A stretch of DNA of 64,000 nt from an uncultured beta proteobacterium (GTDB taxonomy: Bacteria > Pseudomonadota > Gammaproteobacteria > Burkholderiales > Burkholderiaceae_C), in NCBI GenBank assembly GCA_903938815.1, contig CAJAES010000039.1, positions 20,892 through 84,891 of the forward strand. Reading direction: 5' to 3'. Each line of letters starts with the position of its first letter. The first letter of the stretch is position 1. Below are positions 47,924 to 56,756 of this stretch, in pieces. Position numbers and translations under genes: made by a program. The notes under the pieces are model-generated. The model had not been told where the DNA came from. It did no database searches and worked only from the letters and a program-made list of their open reading frames with translations.

Positions 47924-49405
47924 ATGCTGTTTTCTCGCCCGAACCCAGTGCTGGCCACCCTCGCGGCCAGCGTCCTGCTAGCCGCCTGCGGCGGCAGCGA
48001 CGACGGCGCTGCGCCGACCCCTCCGCCCGTGGCCGAGGAGACCCGCCCACACGACAGCCGCGTCTTCACGGCCGACGCCACCGCCACCAGCTTCGACGCC
48101 ATGGCGCCCGCCGCAGGTGATGCCATCGACGTGGCCACCACGAGCCGATGGGCCGGCGTGCTGGGCGGCGCTGGCTACCGTGTCGAGGTGCCGGCCAACT
48201 GGAACGGCGTCCTCGTGATGTACGCCCACGGCTACCGCGGCGAGGGCAGCGAACTCACCGTGTCCAACCCGTCGATCCGCCGGCACCTGATCAACCAGGG
48301 CTATGCCTGGGCGGCTTCCAGCTACAGCCGCAACTACTACGACGTGCGCGCCGGCGTCGAGGACACCAACGCGCTGGCGCTGCAGTTCGGCGCCATCGCC
48401 AAGGCCGGCGGCCGCACGCTGGCGACGCCGAGCAAGATCTACATCACCGGCCACTCGATGGGCGGGCACATCGCCGGCGCAGCCATCGAAGCCGAGACGC
48501 AGGCCACCGCGCGCAACAAGGTGAGCTACGCAGGCGCCGTGCCGATGTGCGGCGTGATGGGTGATACCGAGCTGTTCAACATCTTCGCCGGCATCCAGAT
48601 GTCGGCGCAGGCGCTCACCGGCATCCCCAACTACCCGAGCGCGCTGTGGCCGGAGATCTCCGGCCTCGTCACGGGCACCCTGTTCAGCAGCTTCCCGACC
48701 CCGACCGACCCGTACGCGCAGATCGGCGTCACCACCGCCGGCATGCCTTTCGCCTCGGTGCTGATGAACCTGACGGGCGGGCCGCGGCCGATGTTCGACC
48801 TGGGGCTGGCCTTCGGTGGCAGCTTCCCCTCGGTCTGGGGTGCGCTGGGCGGCGACGGCAGCATCACCGGCATCCTGAATCGCAACGTCCTGGACACCAA
48901 CGCCCTCACCTACACCATCCTGGGTGACACGGCGGGCAGCCTGGCGCTCAACGCGGCAGCACAGAAGCTGACGGCCGCGGCCGACGCCAACCGCCTGCGC
49001 ACCGACGGCCTGCGCTGGATCCCGAAGGTCAACGGCGAGTTCAGCGTGCCTGTGGTGTCCATCCACACGCTCGGCGACCTCTTCGTACCCTTCAGCATGC
49101 AGCAGGTCTACGCCCAGCGGGCCACCGCCAAGGGCAGCTCGGGCATGCTGGTGCAGCGAGCCATCCGCGGCGTGAGCCATTGCGACTTCACGGTGGCCGA
49201 GGAGGTGAACGCCTTCGAGGCCATGGTGGTCTGGGAGCGCGACAAGATCAAGCCCGAGGGCGACGACGTGCGCGACATGGCCACGGTGGCGGCGCCAACC
49301 TACGGCTGCAAGTTCACGGTCAACACGCTCGGGCCGGACGAAAACGGCGTGACTCTGGCCCTGCGCCCGACCGCTGCGGCACTGAGGTCCTGCCCCTCGA
49401 CCTGA
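47924..49405 (+). CDS. Alpha/beta-hydrolase lipoprotein
   Basis: A 493-residue protein with a lipobox (SVLLAACGGS) and then an alpha/beta-hydrolase fold: VLVMYAHGYRGEG as oxyanion region, ITGHSMGGHIAG as nucleophile elbow with Ser, and a later His in GVSHCDF. It is probably an outer-membrane or periplasmic esterase; the substrate is unknown. AT- or GC-content does not differ from the flanks. No operon partner. Confidence 0.8.
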   Translation: MLFSRPNPVLATLAASVLLAACGGSDDGAAPTPPPVAEETRPHDSRVFTADATATSFDAMAPAAGDAIDVATTSRWAGVLGGAGYRVEVPANWNGVLVMYAHGYRGEGSELTVSNPSIRRHLINQGYAWAASSYSRNYYDVRAGVEDTNALALQFGAIAKAGGRTLATPSKIYITGHSMGGHIAGAAIEAETQATARNKVSYAGAVPMCGVMGDTELFNIFAGIQMSAQALTGIPNYPSALWPEISGLVTGTLFSSFPTPTDPYAQIGVTTAGMPFASVLMNLTGGPRPMFDLGLAFGGSFPSVWGALGGDGSITGILNRNVLDTNALTYTILGDTAGSLALNAAAQKLTAAADANRLRTDGLRWIPKVNGEFSVPVVSIHTLGDLFVPFSMQQVYAQRATAKGSSGMLVQRAIRGVSHCDFTVAEEVNAFEAMVVWERDKIKPEGDDVRDMATVAAPTYGCKFTVNTLGPDENGVTLALRPTAAALRSCPST

Positions 49406-49433
49406 CGGCTGGCGGCGAGCGGCGGGGCGCCGG

Positions 49434-49979
49434 TCAGAGGCGCCCCGCCGTGCCGAAGCCGAACACCCGGGCCAGCGCCCGCGTGGGCCACTGGCGCACG
49501 GCTTCGTTGTAGGCCTGCACCGCTTCGTTGAAGACCTGGCGCGCGAACACGAGCCGCGGCTCGGCTTCGCGCAGCGTGGCCGCCGGAGCGGCCGCGGCGG
49601 GGGTTTCGCGCAGGTCGGGGTGCAGGTCCAGCAGCGCCAGCACGCGGGCGCTGGCAGAGGCCATCGCTGATTCGGCGCGCACCACGGCGTGCGCGGATTC
49701 CGCCCGCACCGGCAGGCCGCGCAGGCCATCGGCCGCCGCCGCCACCTGGGCCTGCCCGGACAGCAGCGCATCCAGCGATGCGCCCTCGCCCTCCAGGCCG
49801 TCACGCAGGGCCGCCACCAGCGGCGCCACGGCCTCGCCGCGGCGCGCCAGGACTTCATCCACCTGCTGCCAGGCGGCCGAGATGGCATTGCGCAGCGCGA
49901 CCAGGCGGTTGTAGGCGCCGACCATCCAGAACGCCAGGATCGCCATCAGGGCGAGCGTGACCAGATGCCAGGTGCTCAC
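49434..49979 (-). CDS. LemA-family protein
   Basis: A 181-residue protein with an N-terminal membrane anchor (LVTLALMAILAFWMVGAYNRL) and the LemA helical bundle: RLVALRNAISAAWQQVDEVLARR at the start and EPRLVFARQVFNEAVQAYNEAV near the end, followed by P-ARVFGF-like RALARVFGF. Function unresolved in the family. It starts 16 bp after proA on the same strand. Confidence 0.88.
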   Translation of the reverse strand: MSTWHLVTLALMAILAFWMVGAYNRLVALRNAISAAWQQVDEVLARRGEAVAPLVAALRDGLEGEGASLDALLSGQAQVAAAADGLRGLPVRAESAHAVVRAESAMASASARVLALLDLHPDLRETPAAAAPAATLREAEPRLVFARQVFNEAVQAYNEAVRQWPTRALARVFGFGTAGRL

Positions 49980-49995
49980 GCCGCAGTCCGCCGCG

Positions 49996-51261
49996 TCATG
50001 CCCGTACTTCGCCTTGGCCCAGAACCACCCACTTCAGCGAGGTCAGGCCCTCCAGGCCCACCGGCCCGCGCGCGTGGAACTTGTCGGTGCTGATGCCGAT
50101 CTCGGCACCCAGGCCGTACTCGAAGCCATCGGCGAAACGCGTGCTGGCGTTGACCATCACGCTGGCGGAATCGACCTCGCGCAGGAAGCGCATGGCGTTC
50201 GGGTGGTTCGTGGTCAGGATCGCGTCGGTGTGGTGCGAGCCGTAGCGGTTGATGTGGGCGATGGCTTCGTCCAGCGTATCGACGACCTTCACGCTGATGA
50301 CCGGGCCCAGGTACTCCTCGGACCAGTCGGCCTCGGTGGCCGCGACGGCCAGCGGCAGCAGGGCGCGCACGCGGCCGCAGCCGCGCACTTCCACGCCCTT
50401 GGCCGCGAAGACCTCGCCGATGCGCGGCAGGAAGGCGCGCGCCTGCGCCGCATGCACCAGCAGCGACTCGGCCGCGTTGCAGGGGCTGTACTTCTGCGTC
50501 TTGGCGTTGTCGGTCACGGCCACGGCGAGGTCGAGGTCGACCTCGGCATCGACATAGACATGGCAGTTGCCGTCCAGGTGCTTGATGACGGGCACCCGGG
50601 CTTCGGCGCTGATGCGCTCGATCAGACCCTTGCCGCCGCGCGGGATGATCACGTCCACGGATTCGGGCATCGCGATCAGGTGGCCGACGGCCGCGCGGTC
50701 GGTGGTCTGCACAAGCTGCACGGCGTCAGGCGGCAGCCCGGCATCGGCCAGCGCGGCCTGCACCAGGTGCCAGAGCGCGAGGTTGCTGTGCAGCGCCTCG
50801 GAGCCACCGCGCAGGATGCACGCGTTGCCGCTCTTGATGGCGAGCGACGCGGCCTCGATCGTGACGTTGGGGCGGCTCTCGTAGATCATGCCGAACACGC
50901 CGAGCGGCACGCGCATGTGGCCCACGCTGATGCCGCTCGGGCGCCGCTTGACGCCGGTGATCTCGCCCACCGGGTCGGGCATGGCGGCGATCTGCTCGCA
51001 GCCCTCGGCAACGGTGTCGATCACCTTGGGCGTCAGGCGCAGGCGGTCCACCATCGGCGCGGCCAGGCCGGCGGCCTGCGCGGCGTCGATGTCCTGCTGG
51101 TTGGCGCGCTGCAGCGCCGCGGCTTCGGCGCGCAGGCGGCGCGCCAGCGCGCGCAGCGCGTTGTCCTTGGCGGCGGTGGATGCGGCGGCCATCGTCGTGG
51201 CGGCTGCACGCGCGGCCGTGCCGATGCGGGCCATGTAGGCGGCAATGTCGTCGATCTGCAT
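49996..51261 (-). CDS. proA: Gamma-glutamyl phosphate reductase
   Basis: ProA reduces gamma-glutamyl phosphate to the semialdehyde in proline synthesis. The 421-residue protein has the family blocks: [31 protein letters not shown], catalytic cysteine region [14 protein letters not shown] and [23 protein letters not shown]. The ATG at 51261 gives the usual N-terminus; the open frame continues further upstream. It lies in the order topB–AEC transporter–proA–lemA on the minus strand. Confidence 0.95.
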   Translation of the reverse strand: MQIDDIAAYMARIGTAARAAATTMAAASTAAKDNALRALARRLRAEAAALQRANQQDIDAAQAAGLAAPMVDRLRLTPKVIDTVAEGCEQIAAMPDPVGEITGVKRRPSGISVGHMRVPLGVFGMIYESRPNVTIEAASLAIKSGNACILRGGSEALHSNLALWHLVQAALADAGLPPDAVQLVQTTDRAAVGHLIAMPESVDVIIPRGGKGLIERISAEARVPVIKHLDGNCHVYVDAEVDLDLAVAVTDNAKTQKYSPCNAAESLLVHAAQARAFLPRIGEVFAAKGVEVRGCGRVRALLPLAVAATEADWSEEYLGPVISVKVVDTLDEAIAHINRYGSHHTDAILTTNHPNAMRFLREVDSASVMVNASTRFADGFEYGLGAEIGISTDKFHARGPVGLEGLTSLKWVVLGQGEVRA

Positions 51262-51272
51262 GCCCCGGATTG

Positions 51273-52298
51273 TCACCCCACCCAGGCCAGCAACCCCAGC
51301 CACAGCGACGCCGTGGCCGCGAAGGCCACCGTGGAGACCACCGCCGTCGCGCCCGCCTCGGCCTGCAGCACGCCGTAGCGCTGCGCGAAGATCAGCGCGT
51401 TGGCGCCGGTCGGCAGCGCGGCCATCAGCACCAGCACCGCGAGCGGCAGGCCCGACAGGCCGAAACCCCAATGCGCCGTCACCATCACCAGGGCCGGCAG
51501 CACCAGCAGCTTCAGCACCGACAGGCCGATCACCGCGCGCCACTGCCCCTGCACGCCCTGGTACGCCAGTGAAAGGCCGATCAGCACCAGGCACACAGGC
51601 ACCACCGCCGAGCCGAGCAGCACCAGGGCCTCGTCCACCACCGAGGGCAAGGGCAGGCCCCCGAGGTTCCAGGCGATGCCGGCCAGCACCGGCAGCACGA
51701 CCGGGTGCACGATGGTGTTGCGCACCGTGTTGCGCACCGTGGCGGCCACATTGCGCGGGCCGGGCTGCGAACGCGCCAGGTCGAGCTCGGCGAGGATGGT
51801 GGGCAGCGTCAGCAGCACGAGCCCGTGCACGCTGACGAGCGCGATGTGGATGGCCAGCCCCGGCTCGGCAAACAGCGCTGCCGCGACCGGAATGCCCAGC
51901 TGCACCGAATTGCCGTAGGTGGCCGACACGCTGCGCACCGCCGGCACGGCAGCCGCCAGCTCACCGCGCCCCTCACGCCCGCCCTGCCCGCCCTGACCAC
52001 CCTGCCCGCTGCGCCAGCGCTGCCAGCCATACACGGCCAGCGTGTAGGCCACAGCCGGCACGAAATAGGCCGCCAGCGTGCGCCAGGGCAAGGCCGCCAG
52101 ATCCAGCCGCGCGGTGGTGCGAAACAGCAGCGCCGGCACGAAGATCGAGAACGCCGCGTTGCCCAGCACGCGCGCCGTGTCGCTGCCGCCCGCGCCCCAG
52201 GCCACGCCGCGGTCCAGCCAGCGCAGGCGCCCGGCGCCCCACCCCAGGCCGACCGTGAAGAAGATCGCCAGGAGCTTGTGGAAGACGACGAGCGTCAC
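51273..52298 (-). CDS. AEC-family transporter
   Basis: A 341-residue membrane protein of the auxin efflux carrier/malate permease family with about ten helices. Examples are [20 protein letters not shown] and [18 protein letters not shown], and the C-terminal [17 protein letters not shown] glycine-rich loop ([12 protein letters not shown]) interrupts the region after the third helix. The start is GTG at 52298, 7 bp after the topB stop. The substrate is not known. Confidence 0.85.
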   Translation of the reverse strand: MTLVVFHKLLAIFFTVGLGWGAGRLRWLDRGVAWGAGGSDTARVLGNAAFSIFVPALLFRTTARLDLAALPWRTLAAYFVPAVAYTLAVYGWQRWRSGQGGQGGQGGREGRGELAAAVPAVRSVSATYGNSVQLGIPVAAALFAEPGLAIHIALVSVHGLVLLTLPTILAELDLARSQPGPRNVAATVRNTVRNTIVHPVVLPVLAGIAWNLGGLPLPSVVDEALVLLGSAVVPVCLVLIGLSLAYQGVQGQWRAVIGLSVLKLLVLPALVMVTAHWGFGLSGLPLAVLVLMAALPTGANALIFAQRYGVLQAEAGATAVVSTVAFAATASLWLGLLAWVG

Positions 52299-52305
52299 GC
52301 CCGGC

Positions 52306-54876
52306 TCAGGCCGTCTTCTTCGCCGCCGCCTTCTTCGCCGCCGGCACCTTGGCGGCGCGCGGCTCGAACTCGAAGCTGACCTTGCCCTCCTTGGCATCGA
52401 ACTTCAGGAAGGCCTTGAACTTGCGGCGCGTCTTGTTGGAGACGAAACCATCCAGCAACGAGGTCTTGCCTGTCGTGAGCAGCTTGGCCACTTCCTCGTG
52501 CGAGACCGGCTGCTGCAGGATGATCTTGCCGGTCTTGAAGTCGCAGGTCTGCTTCGGGCCGATGGCGTGCTCGCAGAGGTAGTTGCTGCCGTGCTCGAAG
52601 ACGCGGCCCTTGCACTTCGGGCAGGCGCCCAGGCTCTCCTGCGCGCTGAAGTCCACCGGCTCGCCGTCGGCCTCGGCCTGGCGGGCGTCCTCGCCGAAAT
52701 CGAACTCGAGCTTCCAGTTGTTGATCTCGGCGTCATGCACGAGCTTGAGCTCGGCCGTGAAGGGCCAGCCCGCCTTGGAACGGAAGCCTTCCAGCGGCCC
52801 GATCTTCTTGTCGCGCAGCAGGCCCTCGGCCTCGACCACCTCGAACGCCCGGCCACCCGGGATCTTGGCCATGCTGAAGTCGCAGCCCTCGCACGCGAAG
52901 CGGCGGTAGTTCTCCTTGACCGTGCCGCCGCAGTTCGGGCAGGGCACCTTCAGCGTGGCGTAGTCGCCCGGGATGGTGTCGCGGTCGTATTCCTTGGCCT
53001 TCTTGACGATGCGCTCGGCGATGCGCGCGATCTCCGCCATGAAGGTCTCGCGCTTCAGGCGGCCGTGCTCCATCTCGGAGAGCTGGTGCTCCCAGTTGCC
53101 GGTGAGCTCGGGCTTGGTGAGGTCCTCGACGCCGAGGCCGCGCAGCAGCGTCATCAGCTGGAAGGCCTTGGCCGTGGGCACGAGGTCGCGGCCGTCGCGG
53201 TACATGTACTTCTCGGCCAGCAGGCCTTCGATGACCTGCGCCCGCGTCGCTGGCGTTCCGAGGCCCTTCTCGGCCATGGCCTCGCGCAGTTCGTCATCCT
53301 CGATCAGCTTGCCGGCGCCTTCCATCGCGCTCAGCAGCGTGGCTTCGTTGTAGCGCGCGGGCGGCTTGGTCTGCAGCGCCTTCACGTCGACCGCCTCGGT
53401 CCTGACGATCTCGCCCTGCGACACAGCCACCAGGTTGGCGTCGTCCTCCTGCGCCTCGCGGCCGTAGACGGCCAGCCAGCCCGGGCGCACGAGCACCTTG
53501 CCGTTGGTCTGGAACTTGTGCGTGGTGCTGCCCACGGCCACCTGGCTGATGCGGGTGGTGACCATGAATTCGGCGCTCGGGTAGAACACCGCCAGGAAGC
53601 GCTTGACGACCATGTCGTAGAGCTTCAGCTCGATCTCGGTGAGGCTCTTCGGCGCCTGCAGCGTGGGGATGATCGCGAAGTGATCGGAGACCTTGGCGTT
53701 GTCGAAGACACGCTTGGTCGGCTTCACGTAGCCGTCGTTGAGCGCCTTGCGGGCGTGCATCGAGAGCTCGCGCAGCGGGCCCGGCAGGTCTTCGTCGGCC
53801 AGCATGCCGATGGTGGCCTGCACCGTGCCCAGGTAGTCCTCGGGCAGCGCGCGCGAGTCGGTACGCGGGTAGGTCAGGACCTTGTGCTTCTCGTAGAGCG
53901 CCTGCGCCAGCGACAGCGTGGTCTTCGCGCTGAAGCCGAAGCGCGAGTTGGCCTCGCGCTGCAGCGTGGTCAGGTCGTACAGCAGCGGGCTGGCCTGGTT
54001 GCTGGGCTTGGCCTCTTCCGTCACGGTGGCGGGCTTGCCGCGGCAGGCCTGCGCGATCGCCTGCGCGTCGTCGGCCGTCCACAGCCGGTCGGCGCGGAGT
54101 TCGGGGTCGTCGGGGTTCTTCTTCCAGGCGGCGTCGAACCACTTGCCCTCGTACTGCCCGGCCTGCGCATCGAAGGTGCCGCGCACCTCCCAGTAATCGC
54201 GCGCGACGTGGCGGCGGATCTTCTCCTCGCGCTCGACGACGATGCTCAGCGTGGGCGTCTGCACGCGCCCGACGGTGGTCAGGAAGAACCCGCCATCGCG
54301 CGAGTTGAAGGCCGTCATCGCACGCGTGCCGTTGATGCCCACGAGCCAGTCGGCCTCGGAGCGGCTGCGCGCGGCGTCGGCGAGGCCCTGCATCTGCGCA
54401 TCGCTGCGCAGGCGTTCGAAGCCTTCGCGGATGGCCTGCGGCGTCATGCTCTGCAGCCACAGCCGGCGCACCGGCTTGTCGATCGGCTTGGCCGCGGTGC
54501 CCGCGTACTGCACGATCAGCCGGAAGATCAGTTCGCCCTCGCGCCCCGCGTCGCAGGCGTTGATGAGGTCGGTGACGTCCTTGCGCTTGACGAGCTTGAC
54601 GACGGCATTGAGCCGCGTCTTCGCCTTGTCGATCGGCGCGAGGTCGAAGTGCGGCGGCACAACCGGCAGGTTGGCGAAGCTCCATTTCCCGCGCTTGACG
54701 TCGAACTCCTCCGGCGCCTTGATTTCCACCAGGTGGCCCACTGCCGAGGTGACGACGTACTGCTCGTTCTCGAAATGGTCCGCGTGTTTCTCGAACTTGC
54801 CGGAGGTCGGCGTGAGCGCACGGACGATGTCCTGCGCCACGCTCGGCTTCTCCGCAATGATGATCGCCTTGCCCAT
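52306..54876 (-). CDS. topB: DNA topoisomerase III
   Basis: TopB is a type IA topoisomerase that decatenates DNA. The 856-residue protein starts MGKAIIIAEKPSVAQDI (TOPRIM glutamate), has the acidic DAGREGELIFR block and the active-site tyrosine in LTYPRTDSRALP. It ends with two zinc-ribbon units (CPNCGGTVKENY, CPKCKGRVFEHG) and a Lys/Ala-rich tail. The ATG at 54876 gives the proper N-terminus. First gene of a minus-strand run with the AEC transporter and proA. Confidence 0.95.
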   Translation of the reverse strand: MGKAIIIAEKPSVAQDIVRALTPTSGKFEKHADHFENEQYVVTSAVGHLVEIKAPEEFDVKRGKWSFANLPVVPPHFDLAPIDKAKTRLNAVVKLVKRKDVTDLINACDAGREGELIFRLIVQYAGTAAKPIDKPVRRLWLQSMTPQAIREGFERLRSDAQMQGLADAARSRSEADWLVGINGTRAMTAFNSRDGGFFLTTVGRVQTPTLSIVVEREEKIRRHVARDYWEVRGTFDAQAGQYEGKWFDAAWKKNPDDPELRADRLWTADDAQAIAQACRGKPATVTEEAKPSNQASPLLYDLTTLQREANSRFGFSAKTTLSLAQALYEKHKVLTYPRTDSRALPEDYLGTVQATIGMLADEDLPGPLRELSMHARKALNDGYVKPTKRVFDNAKVSDHFAIIPTLQAPKSLTEIELKLYDMVVKRFLAVFYPSAEFMVTTRISQVAVGSTTHKFQTNGKVLVRPGWLAVYGREAQEDDANLVAVSQGEIVRTEAVDVKALQTKPPARYNEATLLSAMEGAGKLIEDDELREAMAEKGLGTPATRAQVIEGLLAEKYMYRDGRDLVPTAKAFQLMTLLRGLGVEDLTKPELTGNWEHQLSEMEHGRLKRETFMAEIARIAERIVKKAKEYDRDTIPGDYATLKVPCPNCGGTVKENYRRFACEGCDFSMAKIPGGRAFEVVEAEGLLRDKKIGPLEGFRSKAGWPFTAELKLVHDAEINNWKLEFDFGEDARQAEADGEPVDFSAQESLGACPKCKGRVFEHGSNYLCEHAIGPKQTCDFKTGKIILQQPVSHEEVAKLLTTGKTSLLDGFVSNKTRRKFKAFLKFDAKEGKVSFEFEPRAAKVPAAKKAAAKKTA

Positions 54877-54955
54877 TCGTCGCCTGATCCCTTGCCTACA
54901 ATGCCATCTCTCGCGCGCACGCATACACGCGCGCGCCCACTATTCAATGTACCCA

Positions 54956-55444
54956 ATGAAGAAGACCGTGCAAGCGAAGGCCCCGTCAGAGACCGGCGGC
55001 CGCCGGATCCAGGTGCGCAGATCCGGCGTGCACGGCAAGGGTGTGTTCGCGTTGCAGCCCATCGCTGCCGGCGAGCGGGTCATCGAATACAAGGGCGAGC
55101 TGATCTCCTGGCCCGAAGCCCAGCGCCGCCATCCGCACGACCCTGCGGACCCGAACCATACCTTCTACTTCCACATCGACGACGAGCACGTCATCGATGC
55201 GAAGTACGGCGGCAACGTGGCGCGCTGGATCAACCACGCCTGCGAGCCCAACTGCGAATCCGACGCCACCAGCGGGCGCGTCTTCATCAAGGCCCTGCGC
55301 GACCTGTCGCCCGGCGAGGAACTGTTCTACGACTACGGTCTCGTGATCGACGAGCGCTACACGCCCAAGCTGAAGAAGGAATACGCCTGCCGCTGCGGCG
55401 CGGCCACCTGCCGCGGCACGATGCTGGCGCCCAAGCGCCGGTGA
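54956..55444 (+). CDS. SET-domain protein (putative protein lysine methyltransferase)
   Basis: A 162-residue stand-alone SET domain. RRSGVHGKGVFALQPIAAGE, WINHACEPNCES (cofactor/active-site knot) and ELFYDYG (catalytic Tyr region) are followed by a post-SET zinc cluster CRCGAATCRG. It should transfer methyl groups from SAM to lysines of an unknown protein. It is divergent from topB, and its TGA overlaps the ATG of birA by one base. An in-frame ATG at 54947 is also possible. Confidence 0.9.
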   Translation: MKKTVQAKAPSETGGRRIQVRRSGVHGKGVFALQPIAAGERVIEYKGELISWPEAQRRHPHDPADPNHTFYFHIDDEHVIDAKYGGNVARWINHACEPNCESDATSGRVFIKALRDLSPGEELFYDYGLVIDERYTPKLKKEYACRCGAATCRGTMLAPKRR

Positions 55445-56349
55445 TGACGCCCGACGAGCCGCCCGTGATGCAGGAAACCCGCCACCTCGGCTGGGGCGCC
55501 GACGCGCTGTGGCGGCAACTCGAGCCCCTGCTGCCGGGGCTGGACGTGCAGGTCGTCGCCCGCATCGAGTCGACCAACTCCGAACTGCTGGGCCGCGCCC
55601 GCCACGCCGGCAGCGCGGGCCGCGCCGACGACACCGCACCGCGCGCCCGGCGTGAAGACGACAGCCGCGCCTGCCTGCTCGTGGCCGAGCACCAGACCCG
55701 CGGCCGGGGCCGCCTCGGCCGCGACTGGGTCGCGAGCCCGGGCGCGTCGCTGACCTTCTCCCTGATGCTGCCACTGGCCCCCGTCACCTGGACCGGCCTG
55801 TCGCTGGCCGTCGGCAGCGCGCTGGCCGAGGCGCTCGACACGGGCCCCGTGCCGCGCATCGGCCTCAAGTGGCCGAACGACCTGTGGCTGCTCGATGGCC
55901 CGGGCCGCGGCCGCAAGCTGGGCGGCATCCTGATCGAGACCGTCAACGTCGGCACGCGCCGCATGGCGGTCGTGGGCATCGGCCTGAACGTTCAGGCGCA
56001 ACCCGCCGATGGCCTGTCGCACGGCAGCGCCGGGCTCGTCGAACTGGACGCAGGCGCCACGGCGCCCGCAGCACTGGCCACCATCGCGCAGCCGCTGGTG
56101 CGAGCACTGCAACGCTTCGAGGCAGAGGGTTTCTTGCCGTTCCGCGACGCCTTCCTGCGGCGCGACCTGCTGGCCGGCCGGACGCTCGTCACGACCGGTG
56201 GCGGCGACGACCTCGAAGGCACCGGCGAAGGCGTGGACAACGCCGGTGCGCTGCTGCTGCGCCTGCGCGACGGCACGCGGCGCCAGGTCGTCAGCGGCGA
56301 GGTCAGCGTGCGCCTGCAGCCCACCGACCCGGGCACCGCGCCATGCTGA
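55444..56349 (+). CDS. birA: Biotin--[acetyl-CoA-carboxylase] ligase
   Basis: BirA activates biotin as biotinyl-AMP and attaches it to carboxylase carrier proteins. The 301-residue protein has the biotin-binding SUBSTRATE loop QTRGRGRLGRDWV, LKWPNDLWL and KLGGILIETV blocks. A C-terminal SH3-like domain is visible in GEGVDNAGALLLRLRDG. There is no N-terminal DNA-binding domain, so it is not a repressor. An insertion rich in Arg/Asp (residues about 57-75) lies before the biotin loop. Its stop overlaps the next gene. Confidence 0.93.
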   Translation: MTPDEPPVMQETRHLGWGADALWRQLEPLLPGLDVQVVARIESTNSELLGRARHAGSAGRADDTAPRARREDDSRACLLVAEHQTRGRGRLGRDWVASPGASLTFSLMLPLAPVTWTGLSLAVGSALAEALDTGPVPRIGLKWPNDLWLLDGPGRGRKLGGILIETVNVGTRRMAVVGIGLNVQAQPADGLSHGSAGLVELDAGATAPAALATIAQPLVRALQRFEAEGFLPFRDAFLRRDLLAGRTLVTTGGGDDLEGTGEGVDNAGALLLRLRDGTRRQVVSGEVSVRLQPTDPGTAPC

Positions 56350-56756
56350 GGGCGCTGCTCGTGCTGCTGCTGCTGGTCAACGCCGGCTGGTGGGCCTGGA
56401 CCCAGGGTTGGCTACCGGCCGGTGCGCTGCCTTTGCCGCTGGACAGCCGGGGCCAGCGGGAGCCGCAACGCCTGGCGGCGCAGGTGCGGCCGGAGAGCAT
56501 CCAGGTCCTGCCGTCGGCCGAGGCGCGCCGCCTGCAGGCAGCGGCCTGCCTCCAGGCGGGCCCCTACGGCGACGCGGCCTGGGCGGCTGCTGCAGCCGTG
56601 GTGGCGCGCACGGGGTTGCCCGGCGACGCATGGCAACGGGTGCCCGCCGACGAAGGCTCGATCCTGCGCGTACCCGAGGCCGATGCCGGCCAGCAGGCCC
56701 TGCTGCGCAACCTGCAGGACGCCGACCTGGGCGAAGGCTTCAAGCCCTGCCCTTGA
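56343..56756 (+). CDS. Small SPOR-like membrane-anchored protein
   Basis: A 137-residue protein with one N-terminal transmembrane segment (LRALLVLLLLVNAGWWAW) and a C-terminal region CLQAGPYGDAAWAAAAAVVA that resembles a peptidoglycan-binding SPOR domain. It overlaps birA by 7 bp, a common neighbour in Burkholderiales, and overlaps the convergent peptidase gene by 17 bp. A role in cell-wall or cell-division processes is inferred from the SPOR similarity only. Confidence 0.7.
   Translation: MLRALLVLLLLVNAGWWAWTQGWLPAGALPLPLDSRGQREPQRLAAQVRPESIQVLPSAEARRLQAAACLQAGPYGDAAWAAAAAVVARTGLPGDAWQRVPADEGSILRVPEADAGQQALLRNLQDADLGEGFKPCP

Noticed and set aside
52078..56349. 1423-residue plus-strand open frame covering the topB region
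   Set aside because: Only its last part is birA; the rest is the antisense of topB.
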